The translations under genes were made by a program, and so were the position numbers. From Tubulanus polymorphus (Eukaryota; Nemertea; Palaeonemertea; Tubulaniformes; Tubulanidae), in NCBI RefSeq assembly GCF_964204645.1, contig NC_134025.1:27930001-27994000 (forward strand): DNA of 64,000 nt, read 5' to 3'. Under the pieces are notes generated by a model. That model saw only the letters and a program-made list of their open reading frames with translations, ran no database searches and was not told the origin of the DNA. Below are positions 11,152-22,276 of this stretch, piece after piece (the first letter of the stretch is position 1; each line of letters begins with the position of its first letter).

Positions 11152-12021
11152 TTATGAGTCTTTATTTTCATCATTAGTGGGAGTAATTTCATCTTGGTCG
11201 ATGATTTCTATATCGCTAGAGTTTTGTTTTGTCGTCACCTCCATTTCACTAGTATCACTATCTAACTTCGACCATGATGATGATTTATCAGTAGAGGATG
11301 AAGATGATACTTGAATTACGGATTCATTGGATGATGATGACACGGATGGAAGAGGTGACGATTTAGAGACAGTTTTTCTTTCTCTTTGCCAGGCAGGGAT
11401 TATAGGACTAGTTTCCGGAGGTGGCGCAAACTGTTTCCTACCCAAAAGAAGCGCTTTCACGGAACTCAAATCAGATTTGATGTCATTGATAGTTTGCTGA
11501 CCTTCAAATGACTCGGCACCGGATTTTCTTTCAATTTCGTTTGATAATTTACGTATGGTTATTTGATGTTCAGCGACAGATTTTTCGATCATTATTAAAG
11601 TCGTCTGTAATTGTTTAAATGAAGAATCTACGGAAGTTTTAATCTCGGTGACTTTTTGATCGACTTGCTTCAGTTTATCTGGTTTATTGTTTCGACCAAA
11701 TAAAAACGGTAATAAATACTGCTTTAAAAACTGGTAAACGGCATATAATCCACCAACCAAAATAGAACCAGAAATTAAGGCATCTTTTATGATCGTAAAC
11801 CAGGAACGCTTTTCAACTACAGAAGTAGCTGATATATTGTTCTCCACAGGAATTGAGACCTCTCCGACTCGCTCAAACACTTTGTCAATCTCTTCTGCTG
11901 TAAGACCCTTACGAACTAGAAATTCTCTTTTCACGGACGGTTTGGAAGTTATGATTTTGTCATTCTGCAGAAATGTGACTGCTGCATTGATGAGAGCCTC
12001 TCGGGATTTGACATCTGTCAT
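11152..12021 (-). CDS. PEX14: Peroxisomal membrane protein PEX14 (peroxin-14)
   Basis: Docking component of the peroxisomal matrix-protein importer; it binds the cargo receptor PEX5 and PEX13. One uninterrupted coding exon, 289 aa. Residues about 8-50 match the conserved N-terminal PEX5/PEX19-binding three-helix domain (ALINAAVTFLQND, EFLVRKGLTAEEIDKVFERV). A membrane segment follows at about 75-105, then a coiled coil (about 118-170) and a Ser/Asp/Glu-rich tail. Human PEX14 is about 377 aa, so the tail is shorter. A TTTGCAG acceptor near 12036 suggests an intron in the 5' UTR. The CDS has no intron, unlike most of its neighbours. Confidence 0.92.
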   Translation of the reverse strand: MTDVKSREALINAAVTFLQNDKIITSKPSVKREFLVRKGLTAEEIDKVFERVGEVSIPVENNISATSVVEKRSWFTIIKDALISGSILVGGLYAVYQFLKQYLLPFLFGRNNKPDKLKQVDQKVTEIKTSVDSSFKQLQTTLIMIEKSVAEHQITIRKLSNEIERKSGAESFEGQQTINDIKSDLSSVKALLLGRKQFAPPPETSPIIPAWQRERKTVSKSSPLPSVSSSSNESVIQVSSSSSTDKSSSWSKLDSDTSEMEVTTKQNSSDIEIIDQDEITPTNDENKDS

Positions 12022-12585
12022 TTTTGGTGGTTATATCTGCAAATGAGTAAAATTCAGAATAAAATAGAAATTCAAAATAAGATATGAATGCAAACTATCT
12101 TTTTTTCTTTTCCCATGGCATCAAACAAGCTAGTTGATAAGTTTAAAGAATAGACACTATGATTTTGTACGATATTTTACCTTTTCAACGAGGCCAATGT
12201 CAAAAACCTAAAATATTTCCAAACCTTGAAGTAAAATCGACCGCATCACCACCTGGCGTCAAAAGTCATCATCACAAGATGGTATGACAGACATGCTACG
12301 TAAAATGAGCTATTGACTTTACTCTGTTGTAATATGTGAAATAGAAAACTTATTCTGAACTAAGATAATTAAATTGATCTCTCAGTGTCGAAGATCTTTT
12401 TGTAAAGACTCCCGAATTGCTGGATTATAGTTGTATTATTTGTGAACGTACTAATTACCAAAAGTGAAGGTGGATTTCTGTTCAAGATTCGTGGAAGGTA
12501 CTACAGTACATTAATTATTGAGTGTCCATAAAATTTTCACTACAAATGTCCCAGATAATTTGTTCATTTCATGCTTTGTTTGCAG
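12022..12585. promoter_or_regulatory. Divergent PEX14/MEA1 promoter region
   Basis: The 564 bp between two head-to-head start codons must hold both promoters and probably 5' UTR introns of both genes. A TTTGCAG acceptor abuts the MEA1 ATG, and one lies near 12036 for PEX14. No TATA box was seen. Confidence 0.5.
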
Positions 12586-13301
12586 ATGACGCCTAAAGTG
12601 ACGGGCAATGATGATAAAGAAATTCCCGAAAAGAATGACGAAGTCAGTTCGCTAGATGGTCCGGATTCATTTTCGGTAGACATTTCAGATTCGGACAGCG
12701 ATGACGAGGAGGGAATGAGCTATGAAGGATATCAGCTCATTCCGCAAGAGCCAGGGATGATAGCTGTGGAGTCTGATCCAGAGATTTATAATTCATCATC
12801 AATTACACAAACGACACATTTAGATCAAGCATTACAGAATATTGTAGATGCGGATTTTAATGATTCTATTGGTGCTGTGGCAAGCAGTATTTTCCAGGTA
12901 AACTGAAATGATTCGGTCAACTATGTCTGCACTCTATTATTCTGAATGTCAGTCAGTTACACACTATTGTGGTTTAGGTTTCTGAAGATAGTCGTGATAC
13001 CACAGCTAGTCAGTTATGGAATGAAAACAAACAACCCCAAGATGATATAAAACTAGATAAAGGTTAGAATACTCAAAGAAAATATTTGTTTTTTTTAAAT
13101 TTTCAATAGTAATTGATTTCTTATTGTGTTATGTTTACAGAACAAACTGACAAGATTAAGTCGGCAATGGCTGGGATAAAACTGCCAGCTTCAAATATTC
13201 CTGATTGGGCCAAAGTGATTCCAGAGGATCAGTGGAAATGCAATCTTATCTCAAAGCTACAATTGGATGATGATAATAATACCAAAACAAAGGGAAACTA
13301 A
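12586..13301 (+). CDS. MEA1: Male-enhanced antigen 1 homologue
   Basis: Exons 12586-12897, 12978-13062 and 13141-13301 join in frame; 185 aa. The acidic N-terminus (DSDSDDEEG) leads to YEGYQLIPQEP, matching the GYxxLxxxP motif of MEA1. The C-terminal block IKSAMAGIKLPASNIPDWAK then matches the most conserved part of the family (K-x-x-M-A-G-hydrophobic-x-L-P-A-P/S...P-x-W-A). Human MEA1 is of similar length. The protein was named for high testis expression; its molecular role is poorly known. The ATG directly follows a splice acceptor, so there is at least one non-coding 5' exon, possibly ending near 12496. Confidence 0.85.
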
Positions 13302-14088
13302 CTGTTTTCCTGTGTAATTTAAGACTGTAAAAATGTATATATTCTCAAATTAGCTTGTACCGCTGGGAATTGGATCAATGGATCTGCTCTTCTTCCAGAA
13401 AACTATCTATATCATTTACCAGAAAATATATTAAGTAATCAACTGACAATATTGATTTGTCCAAGTACTTCTTTAAGTAACGGAATCTACTCCAGGAATG
13501 CCTGAAATTGTCATCAAAATAACTTGTGGGTTTGGATTTTCTTAGTAGTATTAGTCAAATTTGCTTTAGTGGTCATAATGATGACTAAACAACATATTGT
13601 GACGACTTAACCGATGATATCTTCGATGAGTTCGACTACTTTCATATTCAATTGTCTTCTCTGCTCATCTGGAGTCTTGGAATTGGATCAGGTCGCATCT
13701 GAGCCTCACAACAATGAAACAACACTCAAACAATGCATTTGATTGTATGTATTTCACAAAAACATGTTTTTTTAGATAAAGATCAATCACTCTGCATTCT
13801 TCACAAGACAAAACTCTTGAATGAAACTGGTAAGTACCGGTACTTTGAGAGTCTTAACACTTTGATATGTGAAAATTGTATGATAGTAAATTGGGGTACC
13901 AGTACTTGGTAAAATTGGAAAAATATATAATGTAAAATATTCTTGATATGCCAATTACAACAGTGTTCATGCTAATGTAAAATGAAAAAAAACAAACACT
14001 TAAACATATAATCAACCAAATAAAGATCATTCCATTGAACTGTTATGTAAAACTATTACAAAAATCAACAATAAAACGATGATAATTA
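13302..14088. other. Convergent 3' region of MEA1 and CHAC2
   Basis: No open frame with coding character. 3' UTR sequence of both genes is expected here. Confidence 0.5.
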
Positions 14089-15291
14089 TTAAAGTTTTTG
14101 TGATTCTTCATAAATATTCAATTTCTTTACTTCATCATAAAGTTCTATGAGATGTTTATCTCCGTGGTCAACGACGAGATCATTTAAAGCCTCAACTAAT
14201 TCGAACAGGTATTCTGAGTTTTTACCACTCGGTCCAATGGACGTGTAGATCTGATATGCTATATCTTTCATCGGGGCAGGTCCAAGAAAGTGTGGATTGT
14301 CCGGCGTACCGAGGTATATCGTTAACTCAAATGGAAGGGCATTATTATTGTCAGCTGGATGAAACGTTACTGATGTTCTCTCGTAGCCACATTTTTCTCT
14401 GAAATCCAAATGTTTTCGAACATTTTCTCTGTCGCAATCAGCAATTTCATAAGCAATTCCCCAAACAATATCCTGAAATAGACAAAAAAATACCTGTATC
14501 TACTGCAGTTACCGCAATTGTTTTTGTTTATTATAATACACGCACCTCTGGGTTGTCACTTTTAACCAATGTCACCACTCTACCTGGCTGTGAATAAAAT
14601 CGCATCAATCAATGAATAAATAGAAATACAGGGCTTATTCTTAAATCTTTCAATCTAATAATAGAACTTGTAAACAATTCAATTCAATATATCTTTATTG
14701 CCCTTTGAGTAATATGAAATACAATCACGATTGGTAGAACACTATATCCGTGTTGACGGGATGAGGAGAGAATCCCACAATGATAATAAAAAGTCAGAAA
14801 ATGAAACTTCGAGATAGTAGTTTATTTCAACGTTTCTACTATATCCTAATAGTCATCTTCAAGAATAATGAAGATGACTATTAGGATATAGTCGAAACGT
14901 TGAAATAAACTACTATCTCGAAGTTTCATTTTCGGACTTTTTATTATCATTGTGGGATTCTCTCGATGAAATACAAGTCAGGTTTTTTTTACAATAAACA
15001 TGATAACTATTCAATTGATTCCTTCCATATCGATATGATCATATGACATTAGTCTAGTACCTAGCCGTCGTTCTACAAACAACTGTGAACTGGTATTCAG
15101 ACTATATATCATGAGTATGACATTGGATTGATTGACATATGTTTAAATTGTTTTACCTTTCCAGGAATTCCCCTGTGATCTTCACTTCCCTGCCAGAAAC
15201 GACGTACATATCCTTTTATTGTGCCGACTAATTTCCTCTTGTATGGAAAATCAACTTTCCAGATCAACGAGCCGTATCCAAAAACCCACAT
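14089..15291 (-). CDS. CHAC2: Glutathione-specific gamma-glutamylcyclotransferase 2
   Basis: Cytosolic enzyme that cleaves glutathione to 5-oxoproline and Cys-Gly. Exons 15157-15291, 14546-14587 (42 nt) and 14089-14472 give 186 aa, against 184 in human. The start [12 protein letters not shown] contains the substrate-binding YGSL loop. [12 protein letters not shown] and PGRVVTLV follow, and [11 protein letters not shown] carries the catalytic glutamate of the ChaC family. [13 protein letters not shown] near the end is also typical. I chose the ATG at 15291 because family members start at MWVFGYGSL; the frame stays open upstream but has no earlier ATG. Intron 1 contains a 199-bp foldback and a hairpin-element copy. 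Confidence 0.93.
14766..14964. repeat. Foldback element, 95-bp arms with 9-bp loop
   Basis: Arms 14766-14860 and 14870-14964 are reverse complements with only two mismatches by eye, around a nine-base loop. The second arm contains GAAGATGACTATTAGGATAT followed by AGTCGAAACGTTG. The RNA could fold with a GACTAT/ATAGTC stem between GATGA and GAAAC. The element lies in CHAC2 intron 1 (between 14587 and 15157). Confidence 0.85.
15050..15104. mobile_element. Hairpin repeat copy with internal deletion
   Basis: Begins TAGTCTAGTACCTAGCCGTC and ends GGTATTCAGACTA like the tandem copies at 50.3-50.6 kb, but is only 55 bp because most of the inner stem is missing. It lies inside CHAC2 intron 1. Confidence 0.65.
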
Positions 15292-15324
15292 GAATGACAC
15301 CTCACCTGTCACGCTAGGGTGATT

Positions 15325-15814
15325 GCTGTAATAGACTGGAGTTCAAGTTCAAGTTCAAGGTTGCCTGCGTCACCTAGATAGACCGGCAACCAGTCTACGA
15401 CTCGCTATCTATAAAGACTGGTTCCCGCTAACAAATTCAAATGAAATCTAGAGTTATTCCTTTCCCAGATCAATCGTTTGCCATTTGAACAATAGACGAA
15501 GCATTTGGTGCCAAAGCCCACGACAGACATATCAATAGCAAAATCATCAATGCATAAAGCCACCAACTTTCACAAATCTTCAGAAAATTAATCCATACTT
15601 CAGACCCAGACAATACACAGATTCACAGATAACCAAGAGAAAACCAATATCTAGGGCTTAATCGTTTTATAAAAAGAACAAATCTTATTTGACTCAATAA
15701 TTAACAGATAGATTTAACATTCAATTTCATAATTCGTGATTTTCATGAATTATTTCGACATGCAGGTACAGGATGCACCTCAAGAATATTAGCAATTCGC
15801 AATTTCTACTGAGA
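15325..15814. other. Intergenic CHAC2-STK40 region
   Basis: Contains a short TTCAAG tandem (about 15341-15359). Around 15360-15430 is a GC-richer stretch with the inverted pieces ACCGGCAACCAGTCT and AGACTGGTTCC, likely a decayed repeat. CHAC2 promoter and STK40 3' UTR are expected here. Confidence 0.4.
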
Positions 15815-17724
15815 TCACGTAGGAAGTATGTGTCTCTGCGCTTGAAGTTCTGCAGCTGAAAGAGGTCTGGCATCTTCACTAACTCTTCTGATCGGTGGAT
15901 GATGTCGTCTCACTGACAAAAAATGTTTGTCTTTTACAGCTGTATTACTGTCACTTTCTCCAGAACTATCATTCCTAACTTGAGCTAACTTGAGTTCAAA
16001 TTCACTGCTATTTGAATCACCGGAAGCTGATCTATTCAAAACAGGGATCGCATCTGTTTGGCCCTCAACATTTATATCATCTATGTCTGGTACAACTTGT
16101 AATGGTCCAGATGACAATGTCACCGATTTCCTGAATTAAAAGAAGCATCATATTTGCATGATCTAAAAATGATGTCGAAAAATAAGATAAATACATTTAA
16201 ACACTAAACATACCACTCATCTATTATTGAAGTTAGTCTTGTTATAACTTCCTCCGCGGTCAACCTGGTTTTAGGGTCCAAAACTAATAATTTTCGGATG
16301 ATATTGTTAGTGTTGTCAGATACTCGACCATCACTAAAATCAATGAACAAATTTACGATCATGTAGAATGACTATTTCTCTCATCTTTGCAATCAGGGTT
16401 AATGCGCTTACTTTGGAATTGTGTATTCAGCAATTTTGATTTTGCGGAAAAGTTCTTGAGGCACGCTGTCATAAAAGGGAAATTGTCCGTAAAGCATTGT
16501 AAACAGTACAACACCTAAAGCCCACATATCACTGGGTTTACCCAAATAACTTTTTCCTGTAAAAATGATCAAATACAATGTTCTATTTTGCAATTCAGTA
16601 AGTATGCTATTAATATAATGAATATAACACTCACCACTGAGTACATCGGGACTAATATACGCGGGACTTCCTCGTTGATCTTTCAACAAATCTTCCTCAC
16701 TGACCAAATGTTTACCCAGACAAAAATTAGTTATGATCACTCGCCGAGTGCGTTTATTTATCACCATGTTCCCCAGTTTCAAATCTCGATGAACGATATT
16801 TTTCTGCAATGCAACAGCACATGCATAACACATATGAAGTGTATGAATACACTATACATACGCAATCGAACAATCTCTTCCACTTACTTGATGAAGATTC
16901 CGTACTACTCGTACTATATCGTAGAATATTACAATTGCTTCTTTCTCCGATAGTTTTTTCTCTTTGATAACGTGATGTTGTAAATTCATCAGGTCCGCGT
17001 TACGGTCGTTATAATCGTGAGGTACTAAACAGTCTAATACCAAACATAGACGTTTCTTCTTACGCCTGGAACCGGCAGGAACAGTTTCATCATAATCATC
17101 TTCATACACCTCATCCTTTAAAGACAATTTGCACTGGTTTCATGCAGTGAAAAAAAAAACTAATCAAAATCTAATTCAGGACTGCATGTGTAAAGTAATG
17201 ATAGCTTCATTCCCAGAATTCTCAAATAAAAATTCCAGTATCTACATTACATAAATATGTAAAATGGAATTTGTTGGTTCTTGAATATTGCCAACATCAA
17301 AAACAATAGGCCAACAAAAGACTTACTTTGAAGAGACCGTGGTGGTGAACGACACCATCTTCTAATTGAAGCAATGACAACAATGAATATTCAGTATGCA
17401 GCAACATTTTGCCCTGACGATCATCTTGAGATTCACGGCTATGCTCTTCCATTGTTAGAATTTTTATCGTGTAAAAGTCATCGGTGCCATCTTTCCGAGC
17501 CAGGCATTGTACTATACTCCGTACTGGCGATGAACCAAGTCTTGGACCTGAAAAAAAGCAATATAATAATAATTATCCAGTAAACTATAAGTCACTCAGT
17601 ACAGTATGAAAGTGAATACATACTTACCTAGTAAATATGGTCCGGCATGTTTCACACAACTGGATGTAGTAACGCGTCTTTTACCGAGACGACTTTGTGA
17701 AATGTGACGTCTTTTATTACTCAT
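15815..17724 (-). CDS. STK40: Serine/threonine-protein kinase 40 (SHIK)
   Basis: Tribbles-related kinase that acts as an adaptor for the COP1 ubiquitin ligase and dampens NF-kB and p53 signalling in mammals. Seven exons: 17628-17724, 17327-17547, 16888-17115, 16635-16803, 16412-16556, 16214-16333, 15815-16130; 431 aa (human 435). HRDLKLGNMV is the catalytic loop. The next motif reads TNFCLGKHL, where active kinases have DFG, so the metal-binding aspartate is replaced by Asn. GSPAYISPDVLSG and SDMWALGVVLFTMLYGQFPF follow, then the family-specific SSGPLQVVPDIDD. Vertebrate STK40 shows the same TNFCLGKHL, so pseudokinase-like behaviour is a family trait, not a local mutation. The C-terminal tail after residue about 350 diverges. 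Confidence 0.95.
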
Positions 17725-18429
17725 CGTGGGGATGACCAGTCACAATTTTCTTTCAAAAAGTATTCACAATCGCTAACTACTGGCGTCGTGGCGAGCCGCC
17801 AGCCGAGTGAGGAGAAGAACTTCAGAACGACAATCGATTTGAATTGAATCACAGCCACCAACGATTAATCAGTAAACACTACCCTGACCCATTAGTCTAT
17901 GAATATAGGATAAGATAATAGGTCCTAAGATAATTATTTCATTATTCTTACAACTTTCTAATAGGATAAGTGGCTGATAAGCAGCACAATTCATGGATTT
18001 TGATGGATTAACTTTTCGCTCTTCGACCTTGGGATTTCTTCTTCGTCACCTGATTCAATCCAATTCAATTCAGTTACTGCACAATCCTAACCGCGGAGTG
18101 GAGTCTTCCGGCTAAATACACATGCAAGTAGTTTGTCGATGATATATGGAAAATACGTTTAAAACGGAGCTGAATTTGGTATCCTCTTAAAAATATTGTG
18201 AAACCAGTAAGCATTCCCGAAAATATCACGTAATTCGATTTATGGAATCCCGGAATGAAGCCTTAAAATCTCCACAGTTTCCAGAGTCCTGTTTCCTGGT
18301 GGTACTAAGTACCAAATTGAACTGTTTACAAATTGGCCTCTCATTTATAAACTTACCAGATTAGTCGTAAGGGACTCATTTGACGAGACTGACAACGCTA
18401 TATTTCATTTCTATTTTTCAGAAATAGCT
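17725..18429. promoter_or_regulatory. Divergent STK40/ESF1 promoter region
   Basis: About 0.7 kb between head-to-head start codons. The part next to STK40 (17770-17830) is GC/CpG-richer than its surroundings. TTTTTCAG at about 18413-18420, just upstream of the ESF1 ATG, suggests a non-coding first exon for ESF1. No TATA box seen. Confidence 0.5.
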
Positions 18430-21400
18430 ATGGATCATGTGTCAAAAGATGCGAGGTTTGCAAAAATTGCGAAAGATCCTCGATTTCATCGAATGGCTCG
18501 TAAAGATCGGAAAGTTAAGATCGATAAACGTTTCAAATCTATGTTTGACGACAAGCGATTCAAATTGAAATACACCGTCGATAAGAGAGGTCGGCCTGTT
18601 CATACAACTACTAATTCAAATCTACAGAAATTTTATGACTTATCGGACAGTGAATCAGATGAGGAAATTGAGAAGAGCGATGATGAGGATGAAGCGAAGA
18701 ATAAATGTGATAATTTATCCAAGAACGATGTAGGAAAAACTAAAAAACAGATAGAATCGACACAAATTACTTCATCAAAGGACGTAGTGTCTCTATTAGG
18801 TACTGGTGAAAGTACCGGTAGTTCAAAGTTTGTTGATCAGGAAGAAGTTGAAGTTGATCAGTCCAGTTCAGCGGATGAGCTACAGTCAGACGAAGAGGAA
18901 AGCGATGATGAAGAACATGATGAAACTGCGAAAATACCAGGTACAGTTGTGATTGATGGATAAATGCCCTTGTTGTCATTCTGATGTATTATTAAGTTGG
19001 TCACAATATTTGCGCTGTATTTCAGGTCCTGATTTAGCTCGCGGAGAGGGACCACAATCTAGTTCAGATGAAGAAGATGAATTTGAATATGATAACGGTA
19101 CAATTTACCTCACAAATTATGTAGAAAAACGTGTTCCATAAGACCAGTATTGAAAATGGCTTCTGGGAACTTTGATTTATATTCATAGAGGATAAATTTG
19201 ACCATAAATGGGGTGAAGTTGGTATGGATGCTCCTCAAGTTGAAGATGCTACATGTCGATTAGCTGTGTGTAATATGGACTGGGATCGTATCAAAGCTCA
19301 AGATATTATGGTTTTATTGAATTCTTTTAAACCGACTGATGGCATTATCAAATCTGTAACTGTAAGTTATTGATATTCAAATTTGAATTCTCTCTCCGTC
19401 ACTAAATGAATCTCATGGATTTTTTCTGCACGCAATTTCAGATCTATCCATCGGATTTTGGTTTAGAGCGGATGAAAGAAGAACAGCTTCGTGGCCCGAT
19501 AGAATTGACCGAAGAAAAGTTAGATGATGGTGCCGTTGATAATGAAGAAGAAAGTACAGAAGGTATTTAACAATTTTAGATGTTGCTTTCACAGATGTCA
19601 AACTCGAGGGATTTTAACTTGTTATATTATTATCATTTCAATTAGGTCATATTTATCACCGTGAAAAGTTAAGACAGTATCAATTAAACAGACTCAAGTA
19701 TTATTATGCAGTGGTAGAGTGTGACAGCGTTAAAACAGCTGAACACATTTATTCCGACTGTGATGGATATGAATACGAAGCAAGTGCAACGAAATTAGAT
19801 CTAAGGTCAGCTTTCAATGTGAATTGAGTATTAGCATTTTTAAAACTTTTTTTTTAAAGCAGTTTATAGTTGTATTTCTAATCAACAGATTTATTCCTGA
19901 TGATATGACATTTGAAAATGAACGAACCAGCCGGGTTGAAGACATGCCGGATTTTACATCTTATAAACCATCAGTTTTCATCACCTCCGCCCTAAACCAG
20001 TCAAAAGTGAGTTTATTGAATTCACAATTAGTTTTCAGAATTCGCTATTTTAGTAAAAAGAACAAAACAATTTTCATAATGCTTTAGGTGAATCTAACAT
20101 GGGATGAAACCAATCATGACAGGTTGGCTATAACTATGAAAAAGAAATTCACAGACACAGAATTGAATGATGCTAATCTAAATGATTATCTAGCCTCAAG
20201 TTCTGATGAAGAAGGTTAGTTTGATATACACGTGGTTTCAAATTGATGGTTATTTATTGGAGGTATGATTAGAGATGCCGTATTTTGTTTGTAGGATTAG
20301 AAGAGCCTGGGGATGTGGCAGAGGACATGGATGAAGAAAATCAGATACAGAAATACAAAGATTTACTGAAAGGATTGGATGGAGACAAGAAGAAATCTGA
20401 AGAGGACATGGAGATGGAAATTACTTGGGAACCTGGTAATTACCGCTTATATTTGTAAAAGCGTTCTCGTGATAAATCCTTTCATAGTTTTACCGGGTAT
20501 CGTTCAAATTCTTGATCAGGATTGAAAGGGGCGACTGAAACAATTTTGAAGAAAAAAACAGACTCGAAAGAATTAACGCCCTGGGAAGAATACTTGAAGA
20601 AAAAACGTGAGAAGAAAAAGCAGAAGAGAGCAGAAAAGAAAAATGAAATTAAGGTATGAAATTTTATTGTATCAAAGCCAAATGAATAGGACTTTAAATA
20701 TTATCTTAGATTATGCGTAATTTTTTAGGGCACCTCTGATGAAACAACAGAAGACATCGCCGCATTCAGTGATGATGACATCCCCTCAGATATTGATATT
20801 AATGACCCATACTTTAAAGAAGAACTTGGAGAAAACGTCAATAAGAAAAAAGGTACAGTAGTAAAAGTCTACGCATTTTCTGTAATATGTTTTATTTTCC
20901 ATGTTTATGGTAGTTTGTCTTAGATACGATGCGTGTGTTCTAATTGGGGACAATCCATTCATAGGTTCTAATAAGAAAACGAAGAAAGGAGAAAAAGCAC
21001 GGGACGTAGAGGATGAATCAGTTCAGGTAAAATCAAACTCAATCCGTCTTCAGACGTTTTGATTGCTGTATCGTAGATGATCTTAATGATGATTAATTTT
21101 CAGCCCGAACTCAATTTACTGACAATGGACGAAGACGATAACAGGGAACATTTCAATTTGAAAGATATTTTAAAGAATGAGAAGAAAAATAAGAAGAAAA
21201 AGAAGAAACTCGCTGCTATTGAGGCAACAAAGCAAATCAAGGATACGTTTAAAGTAAGTCGCACCATTTTGAGTTAATTATTGGGGGAAAAGTTGAGAAT
21301 GTTGTCTAACAGTTGATTGTCTATTTCAGGTGAACGTAAATGATAAGCGTTTCAATGCCATGTATACATCACATCTATTTAACATAGACCCTTCATCACA

Positions 21401-21614
21401 CGAGTATAAAAAGACTAAAGCAATGGATGATATCGTGAAGGAGAAGTTGAAGCGCAGAGAAATTACGAGTAAACGTACATCATCGTCTAGTCCGTGTAAT
21501 GAGGTCGCGTCTAAAAAGAAGAAATTATCTATTGAACCGCTACACACCGATAATCTAGATTCACTCGTTAAATCTGTAAAAATGAAAACACAAAGATTCA
21601 AAAAGAAAAAATAA
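18430..21614 (+). CDS. ESF1: ESF1 homologue, nucleolar pre-rRNA processing protein
   Basis: Nucleolar factor needed for 18S rRNA maturation in yeast. Thirteen exons join to 725 aa: 18430-18940, 19026-19097, 19189-19361, 19442-19562, 19646-19805, 19889-20006, 20088-20214, 20295-20435, 20520-20653, 20729-20852, 20965-21026, 21104-21253, 21330-21614. Hallmarks in order: [20 protein letters not shown]; acidic stretch; [102 protein letters not shown]; Lys-rich end. The AATAAA hexamer overlaps the TAA stop. All junctions are in phase. Confidence 0.96.
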
Positions 21615-22276
21615 AAACGTTTTTATTTTTCAATCGAATTCATTTCTTTAACCCGGGATTTGAGGAAGTTTATTTCGAGTTTTTTTGTGACCAGTCGCAC
21701 AGCTACAAAACACGTCATGAATTAATTGCAAACGCTGTGTGATATTCAAGTGGCACCGTTCCGCAGTTGAGAGTTGGTTAATTGGTTTTTCGGATTGAGG
21801 AAAAACGGGTAAAATTTCATAAATATGATAATCACAAACACTTAAAATATGGCACAGCACACGACGATAGGGTGAGAGCTGTAATAATCGTACTGCTGGT
21901 TTTAATACGGCGAAATCGATGGTGACTCCGCTCTGCCACAACTAGATGTATCTCATCTGACAAGCCGCTATCTTTATACTGATGTATTGGGTGGAGACAT
22001 TGACGAACGCATGACGTTATATTAATCATTGACATGACAAATACTTGTCATCTTATCATGCAGATAAGATGTCTGATTTTTGGCTATCTTTTAGACTGGA
22101 CGTTATACAAATCCGCATCGGCGGTCATCGGCGTAAACGCGTGATATACGTATCGTAACTTCATCTGGAAACTTCCATCAGTTCATGAAAAAATTGAAAT
22201 TGCTCCTAAAATGGAGTAGAAAAATATACTTTACGAACTTGTGATATTCGAATATAGAGATACTTTTCAGAGGAAA
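21615..22276. promoter_or_regulatory. ESF1 3' end and upstream region of next gene
   Basis: No coding sequence was supported. A minus-strand open stretch (21648-21941) has no ATG. TACTTTTCAG at about 22261-22270, just before the next ATG, may be an acceptor of a 5' UTR intron. Confidence 0.4.

Noticed and set aside
16650-16800. Loss of the DFG aspartate in STK40 (reads TNFCLGKHL) as a damaging mutation
   Set aside because: From recalled vertebrate sequence the same residues occur in STK40 generally, so it is a family feature, not damage here.
21648-21941. 97-codon minus-strand open stretch between ESF1 and the next gene
   Set aside because: It starts at TTG with no in-frame ATG, shows no domain or splice support, and overlaps likely UTR or promoter sequence.
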